A stretch of DNA of 64,000 bases from QPIN01 sp965224575 (GCA_965224575.1 CBDCZQ010000006.1:1612001-1676000), one strand, 5' to 3'; counted from the stretch's first letter, positions 44,741 to 53,347 are shown. Made by a program: numbers and translations. The notes: generated from the letters alone by a model not told the origin.

Positions 44741-45221
44741 AACTAAAGTGTTTAGCTGCAATAATGTAAGATATATGGAGAAACAATAGATAATCAAGGT
44801 CAATTTTTATTTTAAATGTTAATAGATACTTAAGGCTTGATGTTATATTTTGTTTTTTTAGATATGAGGTTATTGCTTGTTCTGCAAGTATGGTAGGTAA
44901 TGGATGAGGATATTAATAATAAACTGAAGTTTGACTCAGAAATTTTTACACTGAGATTGATAAAATATATGCGACTTAGGGTTTGTAACTATTTTGTTGG
45001 CATTGTGTGGAGAGTCAAATTTGTATTTTATTATGTCCTCACTCCTACAAGAAAGGCTATTTTTAAGCTTTATTGAGGATTATCGTAGTATTCACAGTTT
45101 TTCCTGTTTTAAAGTTAAGATAAAAGGCATAAAGACAAAGAGGCGAGATGAATAATGTATCGTTCTCAAAGGTCATAGATGACCCGTAAAATAATAACGA
45201 GCAAAATAGAGGAATAATTTG
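44741..45221. other. Intergenic region between hps copy 1 and the KYL-repeat gene
   Basis: About 480 bases without a convincing frame. No strong hairpin plus T run follows hps, so read-through into the repeat gene is possible. A Shine-Dalgarno (AGAGGA) lies at the right end before the ATG at 45222. No repeat or structured RNA was recognised. Confidence 0.4.
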
Positions 45222-46859
45222 ATGAAAGGTTTGTTAGCAATGTTGCCGTTTTTCTCTGATAAGCAATCGGTATCAACGGTTGAGAAAACCCAGGAAGATT
45301 CTCTGGAGCGGGTAAGTGAAGCAAAAGGAATGACAAGGGTATCTAAATATGTAAATAGCTTGCCCGTTGTGACAGGGGTTGATAAATACTTAGGTCGCCA
45401 AGAAGACAGAGTGGTTGTATATCAAGGGTCAACTAAAGTAGAAAAGTATTTAGAAAATATTCCAAAAAAAACAGGGGTTATGTCGTATTTAGAGGCTAAT
45501 GAGTCTAATGTCCAGACAGGCGTTGAAAAATACTTAAAAAATCAGGACGATTCACCTGTAAGTAAAGTTACAAAATACATGGTAAACCAGTTGGTTGTTA
45601 ATGGAAAATCACCTAAAACCAGTAGTGTAGAAAAGTATTTGCGTAAACAGGGTTCCTCTACTAAAGATGAGAGAAGCACAAGTAGTATTGAACAATATAT
45701 AGAAAAATATGTTTCTACTATAGAAGCAACTACAGTTGGAAAATATATTTCTAAGAAAGAACAAGCCTCAAGGATTAGTTTTGATGTAACTGGCGTAGGT
45801 AAATATCAATTAGAGCAAGAGGCTTTAGTAAGAAAAAAATCGGCTGAGGATATTGTGTCGAGGTATTTAGAGGAGCAGGCTATCATTGCAAAAGAAAAAA
45901 ATATTGCTGAAATTGAAGCGGCAGAAGTTGCTGAAAGAGAAGCAAGACTTGCGGAAAGTATAGTTCAACTTGAAATGGAAGATGATAAAGATCTAAGTGC
46001 TGTTGCTCAGTATGTAAAAAAACAGGCGATTTTGGATCAGGATAAGCCAGCTGTTACAAAAGTAACTAAATATTTAGTTAATAAAATTGTAGAAGCAAGT
46101 AAAAAACCAGCTTTAAGTGGAGTAGAAAAATATTTAACAGGACAGAATGTTTCTGCTAAATCAGTGCCAGTGTTGAGTAGCGTGGAGAAATACCTTAAAA
46201 AACAGTTAATAGCAGAAAAGACAGCACCAGTAGCAAGTGGTGTGGCTAAATATATTTCGAAAAAGAAAGTAACTGATTTACATAAGCCTGGAATGAGCAG
46301 TGTAGATAGATATATGGCTAAAGTAAGGTCGGTTGTGAACTCTGTTGCAATTGAGAATAAAAAAAGCCTAGAAGGGGAGTTTATCCCTGCTGGAGAAGAG
46401 GCTGACGAGAGTAGTGGTGTTGAAAAATATTTAGATGAAAAAGCAGTGGTAGAAAGAGAATCCAAACTTTCAGGTGTTGCTCAATATTTAGATAATCGTA
46501 CAGATGTAATAAAAGAACAGTCCGTTTCATCAAAAGTTGAGCTTTATTTAGAGAAGCAATCTGTTGTTGAAAGAGAGACAAAAGGGTCAAGTGTAGAGCA
46601 GTACTTGGCTAAAAATGTTATTTCAAATGATGGTTCTAATGTTCTCGTAGAAGCTGAAGCTAATGAAGTGGTTGAAGAAAATGCAGTTATGGTGACGGGT
46701 GTTGAAAAATATTTACAGGCAAAGCCAGATGTAATAGAAAAAACTGTTGAATTGACAGGTGTTGATAGATACATGGTTAATAAATTAAGTATAGATAAAG
46801 AGGCTGCTATAGCAAAAGCAACAGGTGTTGAGAGATATTTGATGAATACAATGAGCTAA
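45222..46859 (+). CDS. KYL-repeat protein: about 24 copies of [ST]xVxKYL, predicted multivalent scaffold
   Basis: From the ATG at 45222 (a TTG one codon earlier is less likely) this 545-residue soluble protein has a short hydrophobic start (KGLLAMLPFF). It then consists almost wholly of a recurring motif such as TGVEKYL, SSVEKYL, SKVTKYM and SGVAQYL. I count about 24 copies from residue ~38 to the very end. They are spaced mostly 17-25 residues, with charged, probably disordered or helical linkers and one E/A-rich helical interruption in the middle. There is no signal peptide, membrane helix or enzymatic motif. V, Y and L of the motif would lie on one face of a helix, as in docking peptides. 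It sits between two identical hps genes, and the same motif ends two membrane proteins in the cluster. Scaffold function is inferred. Confidence 0.8.
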   Translation: MKGLLAMLPFFSDKQSVSTVEKTQEDSLERVSEAKGMTRVSKYVNSLPVVTGVDKYLGRQEDRVVVYQGSTKVEKYLENIPKKTGVMSYLEANESNVQTGVEKYLKNQDDSPVSKVTKYMVNQLVVNGKSPKTSSVEKYLRKQGSSTKDERSTSSIEQYIEKYVSTIEATTVGKYISKKEQASRISFDVTGVGKYQLEQEALVRKKSAEDIVSRYLEEQAIIAKEKNIAEIEAAEVAEREARLAESIVQLEMEDDKDLSAVAQYVKKQAILDQDKPAVTKVTKYLVNKIVEASKKPALSGVEKYLTGQNVSAKSVPVLSSVEKYLKKQLIAEKTAPVASGVAKYISKKKVTDLHKPGMSSVDRYMAKVRSVVNSVAIENKKSLEGEFIPAGEEADESSGVEKYLDEKAVVERESKLSGVAQYLDNRTDVIKEQSVSSKVELYLEKQSVVERETKGSSVEQYLAKNVISNDGSNVLVEAEANEVVEENAVMVTGVEKYLQAKPDVIEKTVELTGVDRYMVNKLSIDKEAAIAKATGVERYLMNTMS

Positions 46860-46889
46860 ACCTTAAAAATAATTGTTTATATTTTTTCT

Positions 46890-46918
46890 AAAATGCTGCT
46901 TTATGTGGCATTTTTTTT
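46890..46918 (+). terminator. Rho-independent terminator after the KYL-repeat gene
   Basis: AAATGCTGC and GTGGCATTT form an eight-to-nine pair stem (two wobble pairs) with a five-base loop, followed by a run of eight T. It lies 31 bases after the stop codon. Confidence 0.75.
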
Positions 46919-47258
46919 GAGTAAAATAATTTATTTATTTAAGCAATAGAGTTGAATTATAAACACCACTTTTTTTAGATTTATGTATTTTATTATAGAA
47001 GAATGGATAAATCAGATGCCTTTCTATGTGTTGTAAAAAAACAAATTAAATAGTGAATAATAAAAAAAGGATAGTATTTAGGTTTACAAAGTGAATTTTT
47101 AAAAATAATTATATTTGATTCACAATTGCTTGTTAATAGACGGTTGTATGGTTTATTTGCTTGTTTATACATGTGTTTTGTTGTCAGTTGTCAATTTACC
47201 ACAATATTTTTTGTAGAGTAAGCAACTTCAAAAGGTTTAGTCTTGAGTCTAATTGAAC
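46919..47258. other. AT-rich intergenic region upstream of hps copy 2
   Basis: About 340 very AT-rich bases with no plausible gene. The right part leads into the regulatory region of hps copy 2 (candidate activator site at 47259 and promoter at 47342). Nothing else was recognised. Confidence 0.4.
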
Positions 47259-47273
47259 GCACCAAAGTGGCGC
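47259..47273 (+). promoter_or_regulatory. NtrC-like inverted repeat upstream of hps copy 2
   Basis: GCACCA-AAG-TGGCGC is a near-perfect inverted repeat with three-base spacing. It is close to the enterobacterial NtrC consensus (GCACC-N5-GGTGC). It lies 83 bases before the -35 box of the promoter before hps copy 2. No sigma-54 promoter is seen downstream, so another regulator is at least as likely. Confidence 0.3.
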
Positions 47274-47341
47274 GGTAAAAGTTGAGGATATTTTGATACT
47301 ATGTATAGCACTAAGTTAGCATTTTGCACCAACGACGGGCA

Positions 47342-47369
47342 TTGACAATTCCCTACAAACTGATTTAAA
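47342..47369 (+). promoter_or_regulatory. Sigma-70-type promoter of hps copy 2
   Basis: TTGACA at 47342-47347, a 16-base spacer and TTTAAA at 47364-47369 repeat the layout before hps copy 1. The initiation site would lie about 70 bases before the ATG. Confidence 0.6.
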
Positions 47370-47446
47370 GTTACGCCTCGTAACAAATGCTTATAAATTT
47401 GTAAGTACGTAACAAATTCGTAATAAAAATAATTGGAGTACATAAC

Positions 47447-48088
47447 ATGGCAACACCATTAATTCAAATGGCAATAGACGCATTAGATTTTGACGCATCA
47501 GTAGCATTGGCAGAAGAAGTCGCAGACTACGTTGATATTTTTGAGATCGGTACACCATGCATAAAGCATAATGGCGTCGCTTTGGTAGAAGAGTTGAGAT
47601 CACGCTTCCCAGACAAATTACTTTTAGTTGATTTAAAAACAATGGATGCAGGCGAATATGAATCAACCCCATTTTATGCAGCAGGTGCAGATATTTGTAC
47701 AGTACTTGGTGTATCTGGTTTAGCAACATGTTCAGGTGTTATCAAAGCGGCAAAAGCACATGGTGGCGAAGCGCAAATTGATTTGATTAACGTAGAAGAC
47801 AAAGCGGGCTGTGCAACTGCGACAGTAGAAGCTGGAGCACAAATCATAGGGATTCATACTGGACTTGATGCACAAGCAGCAGGAGAAACACCTTTTAATG
47901 ACTTAGGTGATATTTTAGGGCTTGGATTACCAGTACGTATATCAATTGCTGGCGGTATTAATCACTCAACAGTACAAGATGTAGTTCGTGCTGGAGCAAA
48001 CATTATAGTTGTTGGCGCGGCAATCTATGGTGCAGCATCACCAGCAGACTCAGCACGTGAAATTCGTGAATTAGTCGACGCAGCATAA
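47447..48088 (+). CDS. hps: 3-hexulose-6-phosphate synthase, copy 2
   Basis: The protein is identical to that of the copy at 44099; see that entry for its motifs. At DNA level I find five differences in 642 bases, all at third positions; three fall in the last five codons. Flanks outside the coding region are unrelated except for the Shine-Dalgarno stretch TGGAGTACA. That pattern points to a recent duplication or ongoing gene conversion limited to the coding region. This copy is ten bases before the hexuloisomerase gene, forming the classical hps-phi pair. Confidence 0.97.
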   Translation: MATPLIQMAIDALDFDASVALAEEVADYVDIFEIGTPCIKHNGVALVEELRSRFPDKLLLVDLKTMDAGEYESTPFYAAGADICTVLGVSGLATCSGVIKAAKAHGGEAQIDLINVEDKAGCATATVEAGAQIIGIHTGLDAQAAGETPFNDLGDILGLGLPVRISIAGGINHSTVQDVVRAGANIIVVGAAIYGAASPADSAREIRELVDAA

Positions 48089-48098
48089 GGAATAGAAA

Positions 48099-48632
48099 AT
48101 GCATCAACAACTTGTTTTAGAAAAAATCACAGGTATATTACAGGCAACGGAAAGCTCGTATGATGAAAAATTAACTGCAATGCTTGATAAAGCAAAGCGC
48201 ATTTTTATTTCAGGTGCTGGACGCTCGAAACTTGTTGGTAATTTCTTTGCCATGAGGTTGGTGCATAGTGGATATGATGTTAGCGTTGTCGGTGAAATAG
48301 TAACGCCTAGTATAAAAAAAGGTGACTTGTTGATAGTTATTTCAGGCTCAGGTGAGACAGAACAACTAATAGCATTTACAAAAAGTGCCAAAAAAATAGG
48401 TGCAGATATCATGCTGATATGTTCGAAAGAGAAATCTACTATTGGCGATCTAGCCGATGGTGTTTTTCAAATAGGGACATCAGAACTTTATGGAAAAGTA
48501 CACGGTATGCCTATGGGGACTGTCTTTGAGTTATCAACACTTATATTTCTTGAGTCCACAGTTTCTCATATGATTCATGATAAAGGGATAGAAGAAGAAA
48601 TTATGAGAGAAAGACACGCAAATTTAGAATAA
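48099..48632 (+). CDS. hxlB: 6-phospho-3-hexuloisomerase
   Basis: This enzyme (Phi, HxlB) isomerises hexulose 6-phosphate to fructose 6-phosphate, the second RuMP reaction. The 177-residue protein is a single SIS domain: FISGAGRSKLVGNFFAMRLV, then VGEIVTPSIKKGDLLIVISG with the S-G-S-G-E sugar-phosphate loop. The C-terminal VFELSTLIFLESTVSHMIHD follows. It is ten bases downstream of hps copy 2; in some methanotrophs the two are fused, but here they are separate. Confidence 0.96.
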   Translation: MHQQLVLEKITGILQATESSYDEKLTAMLDKAKRIFISGAGRSKLVGNFFAMRLVHSGYDVSVVGEIVTPSIKKGDLLIVISGSGETEQLIAFTKSAKKIGADIMLICSKEKSTIGDLADGVFQIGTSELYGKVHGMPMGTVFELSTLIFLESTVSHMIHDKGIEEEIMRERHANLE

Positions 48633-48821
48633 TAATTACTAGCTTATAAGCATTAGGGGAGTGAGTGATATATATCGCTTACTCAACCTTTACTCAGATA
48701 ATTATCAGATTTCAATCAAAGTAAACAATATACAGTTAAAATCAGAAGTGATTAAAGATATAAGATTTACTGAATTGAACTGAATAATGCACACGAAAAT
48801 CACTTTTAGGAGAAGAATAAG

Positions 48822-50807
48822 ATGTCTTCACGTCGAAATTTAGCAAACGCAATCCGTGCTTTAACCATGGATGCAGTTCAGAAAGCAAAATCAGGTCACC
48901 CAGGTGCACCAATGGGTATGGCAGATATTGCCGAAGTATTGTGGAATGACCACATGAAGCATAACCCAACAAGTCCAGAATGGGCAGACCGTGATCGCTT
49001 TGTTTTATCGAATGGTCATGGTTCCATGCTGATCTATTCAATTTTACATCTGACAGGTTATGATTTGGCAATGGAGCAGCTAGCATCATTTCGTCAACTA
49101 CATTCTCAATGCGCAGGACACCCTGAATATGGCTATGCACCAGGAATTGAAACTACCACAGGCCCATTAGGTCAAGGTATAACAAATGGAGTTGGTTTTG
49201 CAATGGCGGAAAAGCTAATGGCAGACCAGTTCAACAAACCTGGGCACGAAATTGTAGATCATAATACTTATGTTTTCTTAGGTGATGGTTGCTTGATGGA
49301 AGGTATTTCACATGAAGCATGCGCATTGGCTGGGACTTGGGGTTTAGGTAATTTAATCGCATTCTGGGATGATAACAATATCTCAATTGATGGACATATA
49401 GATGGCTGGTATACGGATGATACAGTCAAACGTTTTGAAGCTTATGGCTGGCATGTGGTTTCTGTAGATGGCCATGATCCTGATGCAATTAATGCAGCGA
49501 TAAATGAAGCAAAATCAGTAAAAGACAAACCATCAATGATTTGCTGTAAAACTATCATTGGTTTTGGTTCACCAAATAAAAGTGGAAGCCATGATTGTCA
49601 TGGTGCTGCTTTGGGTGATGAAGAAGTTGCACTAACTCGTAAAGAGCTAGGTTGGGAGCATGAACCCTTTGTTATTCCTGATGATGTCTATGCAGGTTGG
49701 GATGCTAAAGAAAAAGGCGCTAAAGCTGAAGCAGATTGGAATACAAAATTTGATGCTTATACAGCTGAATATCCTGAGCTTGCTGCAGAATTTAAACGTC
49801 GTATGGCAGGTGAATTACCAGCGAATTGGAAACAAGCATCAGATGCATTGATTGCAGAGGCAAATGACAAGAAAGAAAACCTTGCTAGTCGCCAATCATC
49901 ACAAAAAAGTATTGCTGGGCTAGCACCAACTTTACCTGAGTTTTTGGGTGGATCAGCTGATTTGACAGGTTCAAACCTGACTAGTTGTGACAGTTTTACG
50001 CATGTAAGCGGAAAAGAAATGGGTAACTACATTTCTTATGGTGTGCGTGAATTTGGTATGTTTGCCATTATAAATGGTATGACTTTACATGGTGGTTTTA
50101 TACCTTATGGTGGAACATTCCATATGTTCTCTGATTATGCTAAAAGTGCATTGCGCATGGCAGCATTGATGAAAATTCGTACCATTTCTGTATTAACACA
50201 TGATTCAATTGGACAAGGTGAAGATGGACCAACACACCAACCCGTTGAAAATACTTCAGCAATGCGTCTAATTCCAAATATGGATGTTTGGCGTCCTGCA
50301 GATTCAACAGAAACAGCCGTTGCATGGGTAAAGGCGATTGAACGAATGGATGGACCAACAAGCTTGGTTCTGAGTCGTCAAGGACTTCCATTTATAGAGC
50401 GGACAGCAGATCAAATAGCAGCAATAGATAAAGGTGCTTATGTCATATCAGAAGCAAAAGGTGCTGCAGATGTTATTTTGATTGCAACAGGGTCAGAAGT
50501 AGATCTAGCAATTAAATCACAGGCAGAACTTTCTGGTACAGGAGTCCAGGCAAGAGTTGTATCTATGCCATCTACCAGTGTTTTTGATCGTCAGGATCAG
50601 GCATATAAGGACAGTGTGTTGACACCAGGAGTTAAACGTGTTGCTATTGAGGCGGGCGTGACAGATTACTGGCGTAAATATGTAGGCCTAGAAGGTGGAG
50701 TTGTCGGTATTGATACTTTTGGTGAATCAGCACCAGGTGGAGATGTGATGAAACACTTCGGCTTTACTGTAGAAAACGTGGTAAAGAATGTTAAAAGCGT
50801 TCTTTAA
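48822..50807 (+). CDS. tkt: Transketolase
   Basis: Transketolase moves two-carbon units between sugar phosphates and regenerates the formaldehyde acceptor in the RuMP cycle. The 661-residue product has the N-terminal KSGHPGAPMGMADIAEVLW. The thiamine-diphosphate motif is VFLGDGCLMEGISHEACALA, and the pyrimidine-domain segments are GVREFGMFAIINGMTLHGG and THDSIGQGEDGPTHQPVEN. It is complete and of normal length. The upstream gap (189 bases) carries a Shine-Dalgarno AGGAG. Confidence 0.97.
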   Translation: MSSRRNLANAIRALTMDAVQKAKSGHPGAPMGMADIAEVLWNDHMKHNPTSPEWADRDRFVLSNGHGSMLIYSILHLTGYDLAMEQLASFRQLHSQCAGHPEYGYAPGIETTTGPLGQGITNGVGFAMAEKLMADQFNKPGHEIVDHNTYVFLGDGCLMEGISHEACALAGTWGLGNLIAFWDDNNISIDGHIDGWYTDDTVKRFEAYGWHVVSVDGHDPDAINAAINEAKSVKDKPSMICCKTIIGFGSPNKSGSHDCHGAALGDEEVALTRKELGWEHEPFVIPDDVYAGWDAKEKGAKAEADWNTKFDAYTAEYPELAAEFKRRMAGELPANWKQASDALIAEANDKKENLASRQSSQKSIAGLAPTLPEFLGGSADLTGSNLTSCDSFTHVSGKEMGNYISYGVREFGMFAIINGMTLHGGFIPYGGTFHMFSDYAKSALRMAALMKIRTISVLTHDSIGQGEDGPTHQPVENTSAMRLIPNMDVWRPADSTETAVAWVKAIERMDGPTSLVLSRQGLPFIERTADQIAAIDKGAYVISEAKGAADVILIATGSEVDLAIKSQAELSGTGVQARVVSMPSTSVFDRQDQAYKDSVLTPGVKRVAIEAGVTDYWRKYVGLEGGVVGIDTFGESAPGGDVMKHFGFTVENVVKNVKSVL

Positions 50808-50848
50808 ATTAAATAATCTATTTTAAAAACATAATATTTTAGATTGTA

Positions 50849-50879
50849 GTTAGCCCTTTTTTAATTAGTAAGGGCTAAC
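50849..50879 (+). terminator. Hairpin after tkt
   Basis: GTTAGCCCTT and AAGGGCTAAC form a perfect ten-base stem with an 11-base AT loop, 41 bases after the tkt stop. The T tail is poor, so it may stabilise mRNA 3' ends or cause partial termination before the next two repeat-protein genes. Confidence 0.6.
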
Positions 50880-50946
50880 TTGAATTAATATAATAATAAC
50901 TAAAATAATTGCTTGTAAAATAAAGTTATATCGTGGGGAAATAGAC

Positions 50947-51651
50947 GTGAATATTAGTAAATTAACAAATGGTTTGTTGGTTTCGTTATTATTAACCGCT
51001 TCAGTAGCGGGGGCAGATGATGATTATCCAGCAACTGATTTTCAACCGAAAGTGGTTTTTCAAGATTCTGATTATAAACACTCCGGATCTTCTTCATCCT
51101 CAAAAGCTAAGTCTGCTGATGTAGGTGAAGTCAGTGTTGCTGATTCAAATTATCCTGCGGCTAATTTTGAGCCAGAAGTTTTGTATAAGGATGAAGAATA
51201 TAAGCATAAGGCTGGCAATGTGAGTTCAATACCTTCATCTACAAGTAGTAGTAGCTCTTCTACTTCTAGTGCTGAAGTAAACTCTGAAAGTTCTGATGAA
51301 TCATCACTTAACTTAATTATTGGCTTGGCACTTCTTGCTGTGGCAGGTTTTGTTTTCTACAGAAACAATGCCAGTAATAAAGGGCCTGCTAAAAGGAAAG
51401 TAATTAAAAAGAAAAAGGCAGCTAAGAAATCTGCTGAGTCTTCAGTAAGAGCAAGTACTGATGGTGTTGTAAGTGGTGTTTCTAAATATTTAGAAGGAAA
51501 AGTGGGAGCTACACCAAGTGGAGTAGCAAAATATTTAGAGGAAAAAAATACTTCAGTGAGCCGTGTTTCAAAATATGTTGCCAAGCAAAAGATTTCTGCT
51601 AGGGTGGCTTCAGTAACTGGAGTGGAAAAATACTTGAAAGATAAAGGCTAA
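50947..51651 (+). CDS. Transmembrane linker: exported YPA repeats, one membrane helix, cytoplasmic KYL repeats
   Basis: The GTG start follows a GGGGA ribosome site. The 234 residues contain, in order: a signal peptide (NGLLVSLLLTASVAGA, residues ~8-23) and two YPA motifs (YPATDFQPKVVFQDSDYKHS at 27 and YPAANFEPEVLYKDEEYKHK at 69). A serine-rich linker, a membrane helix at ~121-138 (LNLIIGLALLAVAGFVFY) and a lysine-rich stretch (144-161) follow. Four KYL motifs with tyrosines at about 181, 196, 210 and 229 end the protein. Signal peptide and positive-inside charge put the YPA part in the periplasm and the KYL part in the cytoplasm. It thus joins the motif of the secreted protein at 26953 to that of the large repeat protein at 45222. 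Function inferred, not known. Confidence 0.8.
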   Translation: MNISKLTNGLLVSLLLTASVAGADDDYPATDFQPKVVFQDSDYKHSGSSSSSKAKSADVGEVSVADSNYPAANFEPEVLYKDEEYKHKAGNVSSIPSSTSSSSSSTSSAEVNSESSDESSLNLIIGLALLAVAGFVFYRNNASNKGPAKRKVIKKKKAAKKSAESSVRASTDGVVSGVSKYLEGKVGATPSGVAKYLEEKNTSVSRVSKYVAKQKISARVASVTGVEKYLKDKG

Positions 51652-51656
51652 AGTAA

Positions 51657-52067
51657 ATGGAGGAAAATTACTTATTAGCACTTATTGTTTCTTTCTTATT
51701 TGGTTTTGTTCTATTCAGAAAGGATAAAACTGATCCAGAAGAGTCAAAAGAAATAAAACATACTTTATCAGCTAGAGACTCGAACGTTAGCGGTGTAGAG
51801 AAATATTTAAATAAACATAATATTTCTGCTAACTCAAAAGATGGGTTGTCCGGAGTCTCAAAATATTTACAAGAAAAGGAAAGCTTGAATATCGAACTAG
51901 AAAAAAGTGTAGCAGTAAGTAGTGTTGAAAAATATTTAGCAACTAAAGAAAAAGACTCACCAGTGAGTAGCGTAAGTAAATATATGGCAAAGAAAACTAT
52001 TCATGAGAAAAGAAGAGTTAAAGAAAATATATCTGGGGTTGAAAAGTATTTAAAAAAGCACGATTAG
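51657..52067 (+). CDS. Membrane-anchored KYL-repeat protein
   Basis: The 136-residue protein has one N-terminal membrane helix (YLLALIVSFLFGFVLF, residues 5-20) followed by basic residues, giving a cytoplasmic C-terminus. That tail has five KYL motifs: SGVEKYL, SGVSKYL, SSVEKYL, SSVSKYM and SGVEKYL, with tyrosines at about 50, 70, 93, 109 and 131. Nothing else is recognisable. It begins five bases after the preceding linker-protein gene, so the two are cotranscribed, and it is 185 bases before transaldolase. It appears to be a simple membrane anchor carrying the motif. Confidence 0.78.
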   Translation: MEENYLLALIVSFLFGFVLFRKDKTDPEESKEIKHTLSARDSNVSGVEKYLNKHNISANSKDGLSGVSKYLQEKESLNIELEKSVAVSSVEKYLATKEKDSPVSSVSKYMAKKTIHEKRRVKENISGVEKYLKKHD

Positions 52068-52252
52068 TTTAATAATTTTCAACCTGATAATTTCCTCTCA
52101 TCCCGCGTTTGCAATATTCGAGATACAATTACACAAGGAAGTGTAAATCATATTCAGCTTTTGAAGCTGTTCATATACATTAGATTCATCAAGTTCAAAA
52201 AATAATTCTAATGTTATATCAAATTAATTTTTAATTATAGTAGGTACTAACC

Positions 52253-53242
52253 ATGGCTAATTTATTAGATCAACTAAAAGCAGTAACAGTTGCTGTTGCT
52301 GATACAGGTGATATTAACGCAATAAAGGAATTTACACCGCGTGATGCAACTACCAATCCTTCATTAATTACGATGGCTGCACAAATGCCTGAGTATCAAG
52401 AAATTGTAGATAATACATTAAAAGGAGCTATTGACACACTTGGTGATTCGGCAAGTGAAGCAGATGTTGTAACGCTTGCTTTTGATCGATTAGCTGTTTC
52501 ATTTGGCCTTAAAATTCTAGAGATTATACCAGGCCGAGTTTCAACTGAAGTTGATGCGCGCTTATCTTTCGATACAGAAGCGACTATTGCAAAAGGTCGT
52601 GAGATAATTGAACAGTATAAAACTGCTGGAATTTCTAAAGATAGAATTTTGATTAAAATTGCATCAACTTGGGAAGGAATTCAAGCCGCTGCTGTTTTAG
52701 AAAAAGAAGGGATTTCTTGTAATCTAACATTGTTGTTTGGTATGCACCAAGCAATTGCTTGTGCTGAAAACAATATTACATTGATTTCACCATTTGTTGG
52801 ACGTATTCTTGATTGGTATAAAAAAGATACGGGCCGGGATTCATATGAAGCATCAGAAGACCCAGGTGTAGTTTCAGTAACAGAGGTTTATAATTATTAC
52901 AAAAAATTTGATTATAAAACTGAAGTGATGGGAGCTAGTTTCCGTAACTTAGGAGAAATTACTGAGTTAGCAGGGTGTGATTTGTTAACTATATCACCAG
53001 CTTTACTTTCTGACTTGCAGGCAACAGAAGGCGATTTGCCTCGTAAGCTGGATCCAGAAAAAGCTAAGGCAATGAATATTCAAAAAATTTCTATGGATAA
53101 AGCAACTTTTGAAAAGATGCATGCAGATAACCAGATGGCTACTGATAAATTAGCAGAAGGAATTGATGGCTTTGAAAAAGCCTTAGTTTCACTAGAAGAA
53201 TTATTAGCTTCTAGGTTAGAAAAAATTACTGTAGGAGCTTAA
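52253..53242 (+). CDS. tal: Transaldolase
   Basis: Transaldolase transfers dihydroxyacetone units between sugar phosphates and, with tkt, regenerates ribulose 5-phosphate. The 329-residue product matches class 1 TalB-type enzymes: LLDQLKAVTVAVADTGDINA, TPRDATTNPSLI, VSTEVDARLSFD and the Schiff-base lysine region RILIKIASTWEGIQAA. CNLTLLFGMHQAIACAENN and SPFVGRILDWYKK follow. Length is normal. Confidence 0.97.
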   Translation: MANLLDQLKAVTVAVADTGDINAIKEFTPRDATTNPSLITMAAQMPEYQEIVDNTLKGAIDTLGDSASEADVVTLAFDRLAVSFGLKILEIIPGRVSTEVDARLSFDTEATIAKGREIIEQYKTAGISKDRILIKIASTWEGIQAAAVLEKEGISCNLTLLFGMHQAIACAENNITLISPFVGRILDWYKKDTGRDSYEASEDPGVVSVTEVYNYYKKFDYKTEVMGASFRNLGEITELAGCDLLTISPALLSDLQATEGDLPRKLDPEKAKAMNIQKISMDKATFEKMHADNQMATDKLAEGIDGFEKALVSLEELLASRLEKITVGA

Positions 53243-53347
53243 ATTGATTTAGTGATATCTGTTTTAATGGATATGACTTATTTTAATTTTCTGATTTATC
53301 AATGCTTTGTATTGATACTGAATTTATATAACAAATAGATTTAAATT

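Noticed and set aside
46037..46774. Several antisense frames over the KYL-repeat gene
   Set aside because: They mirror the repeated codons of the sense protein. No ribosome sites or independent features are seen.
45222..52067. KYL repeats considered as a DNA-level tandem repeat or CRISPR-like array
   Set aside because: Codons and spacer lengths vary between units; the repetition is in the protein motif, not in the DNA. No CRISPR array was found anywhere in the window.
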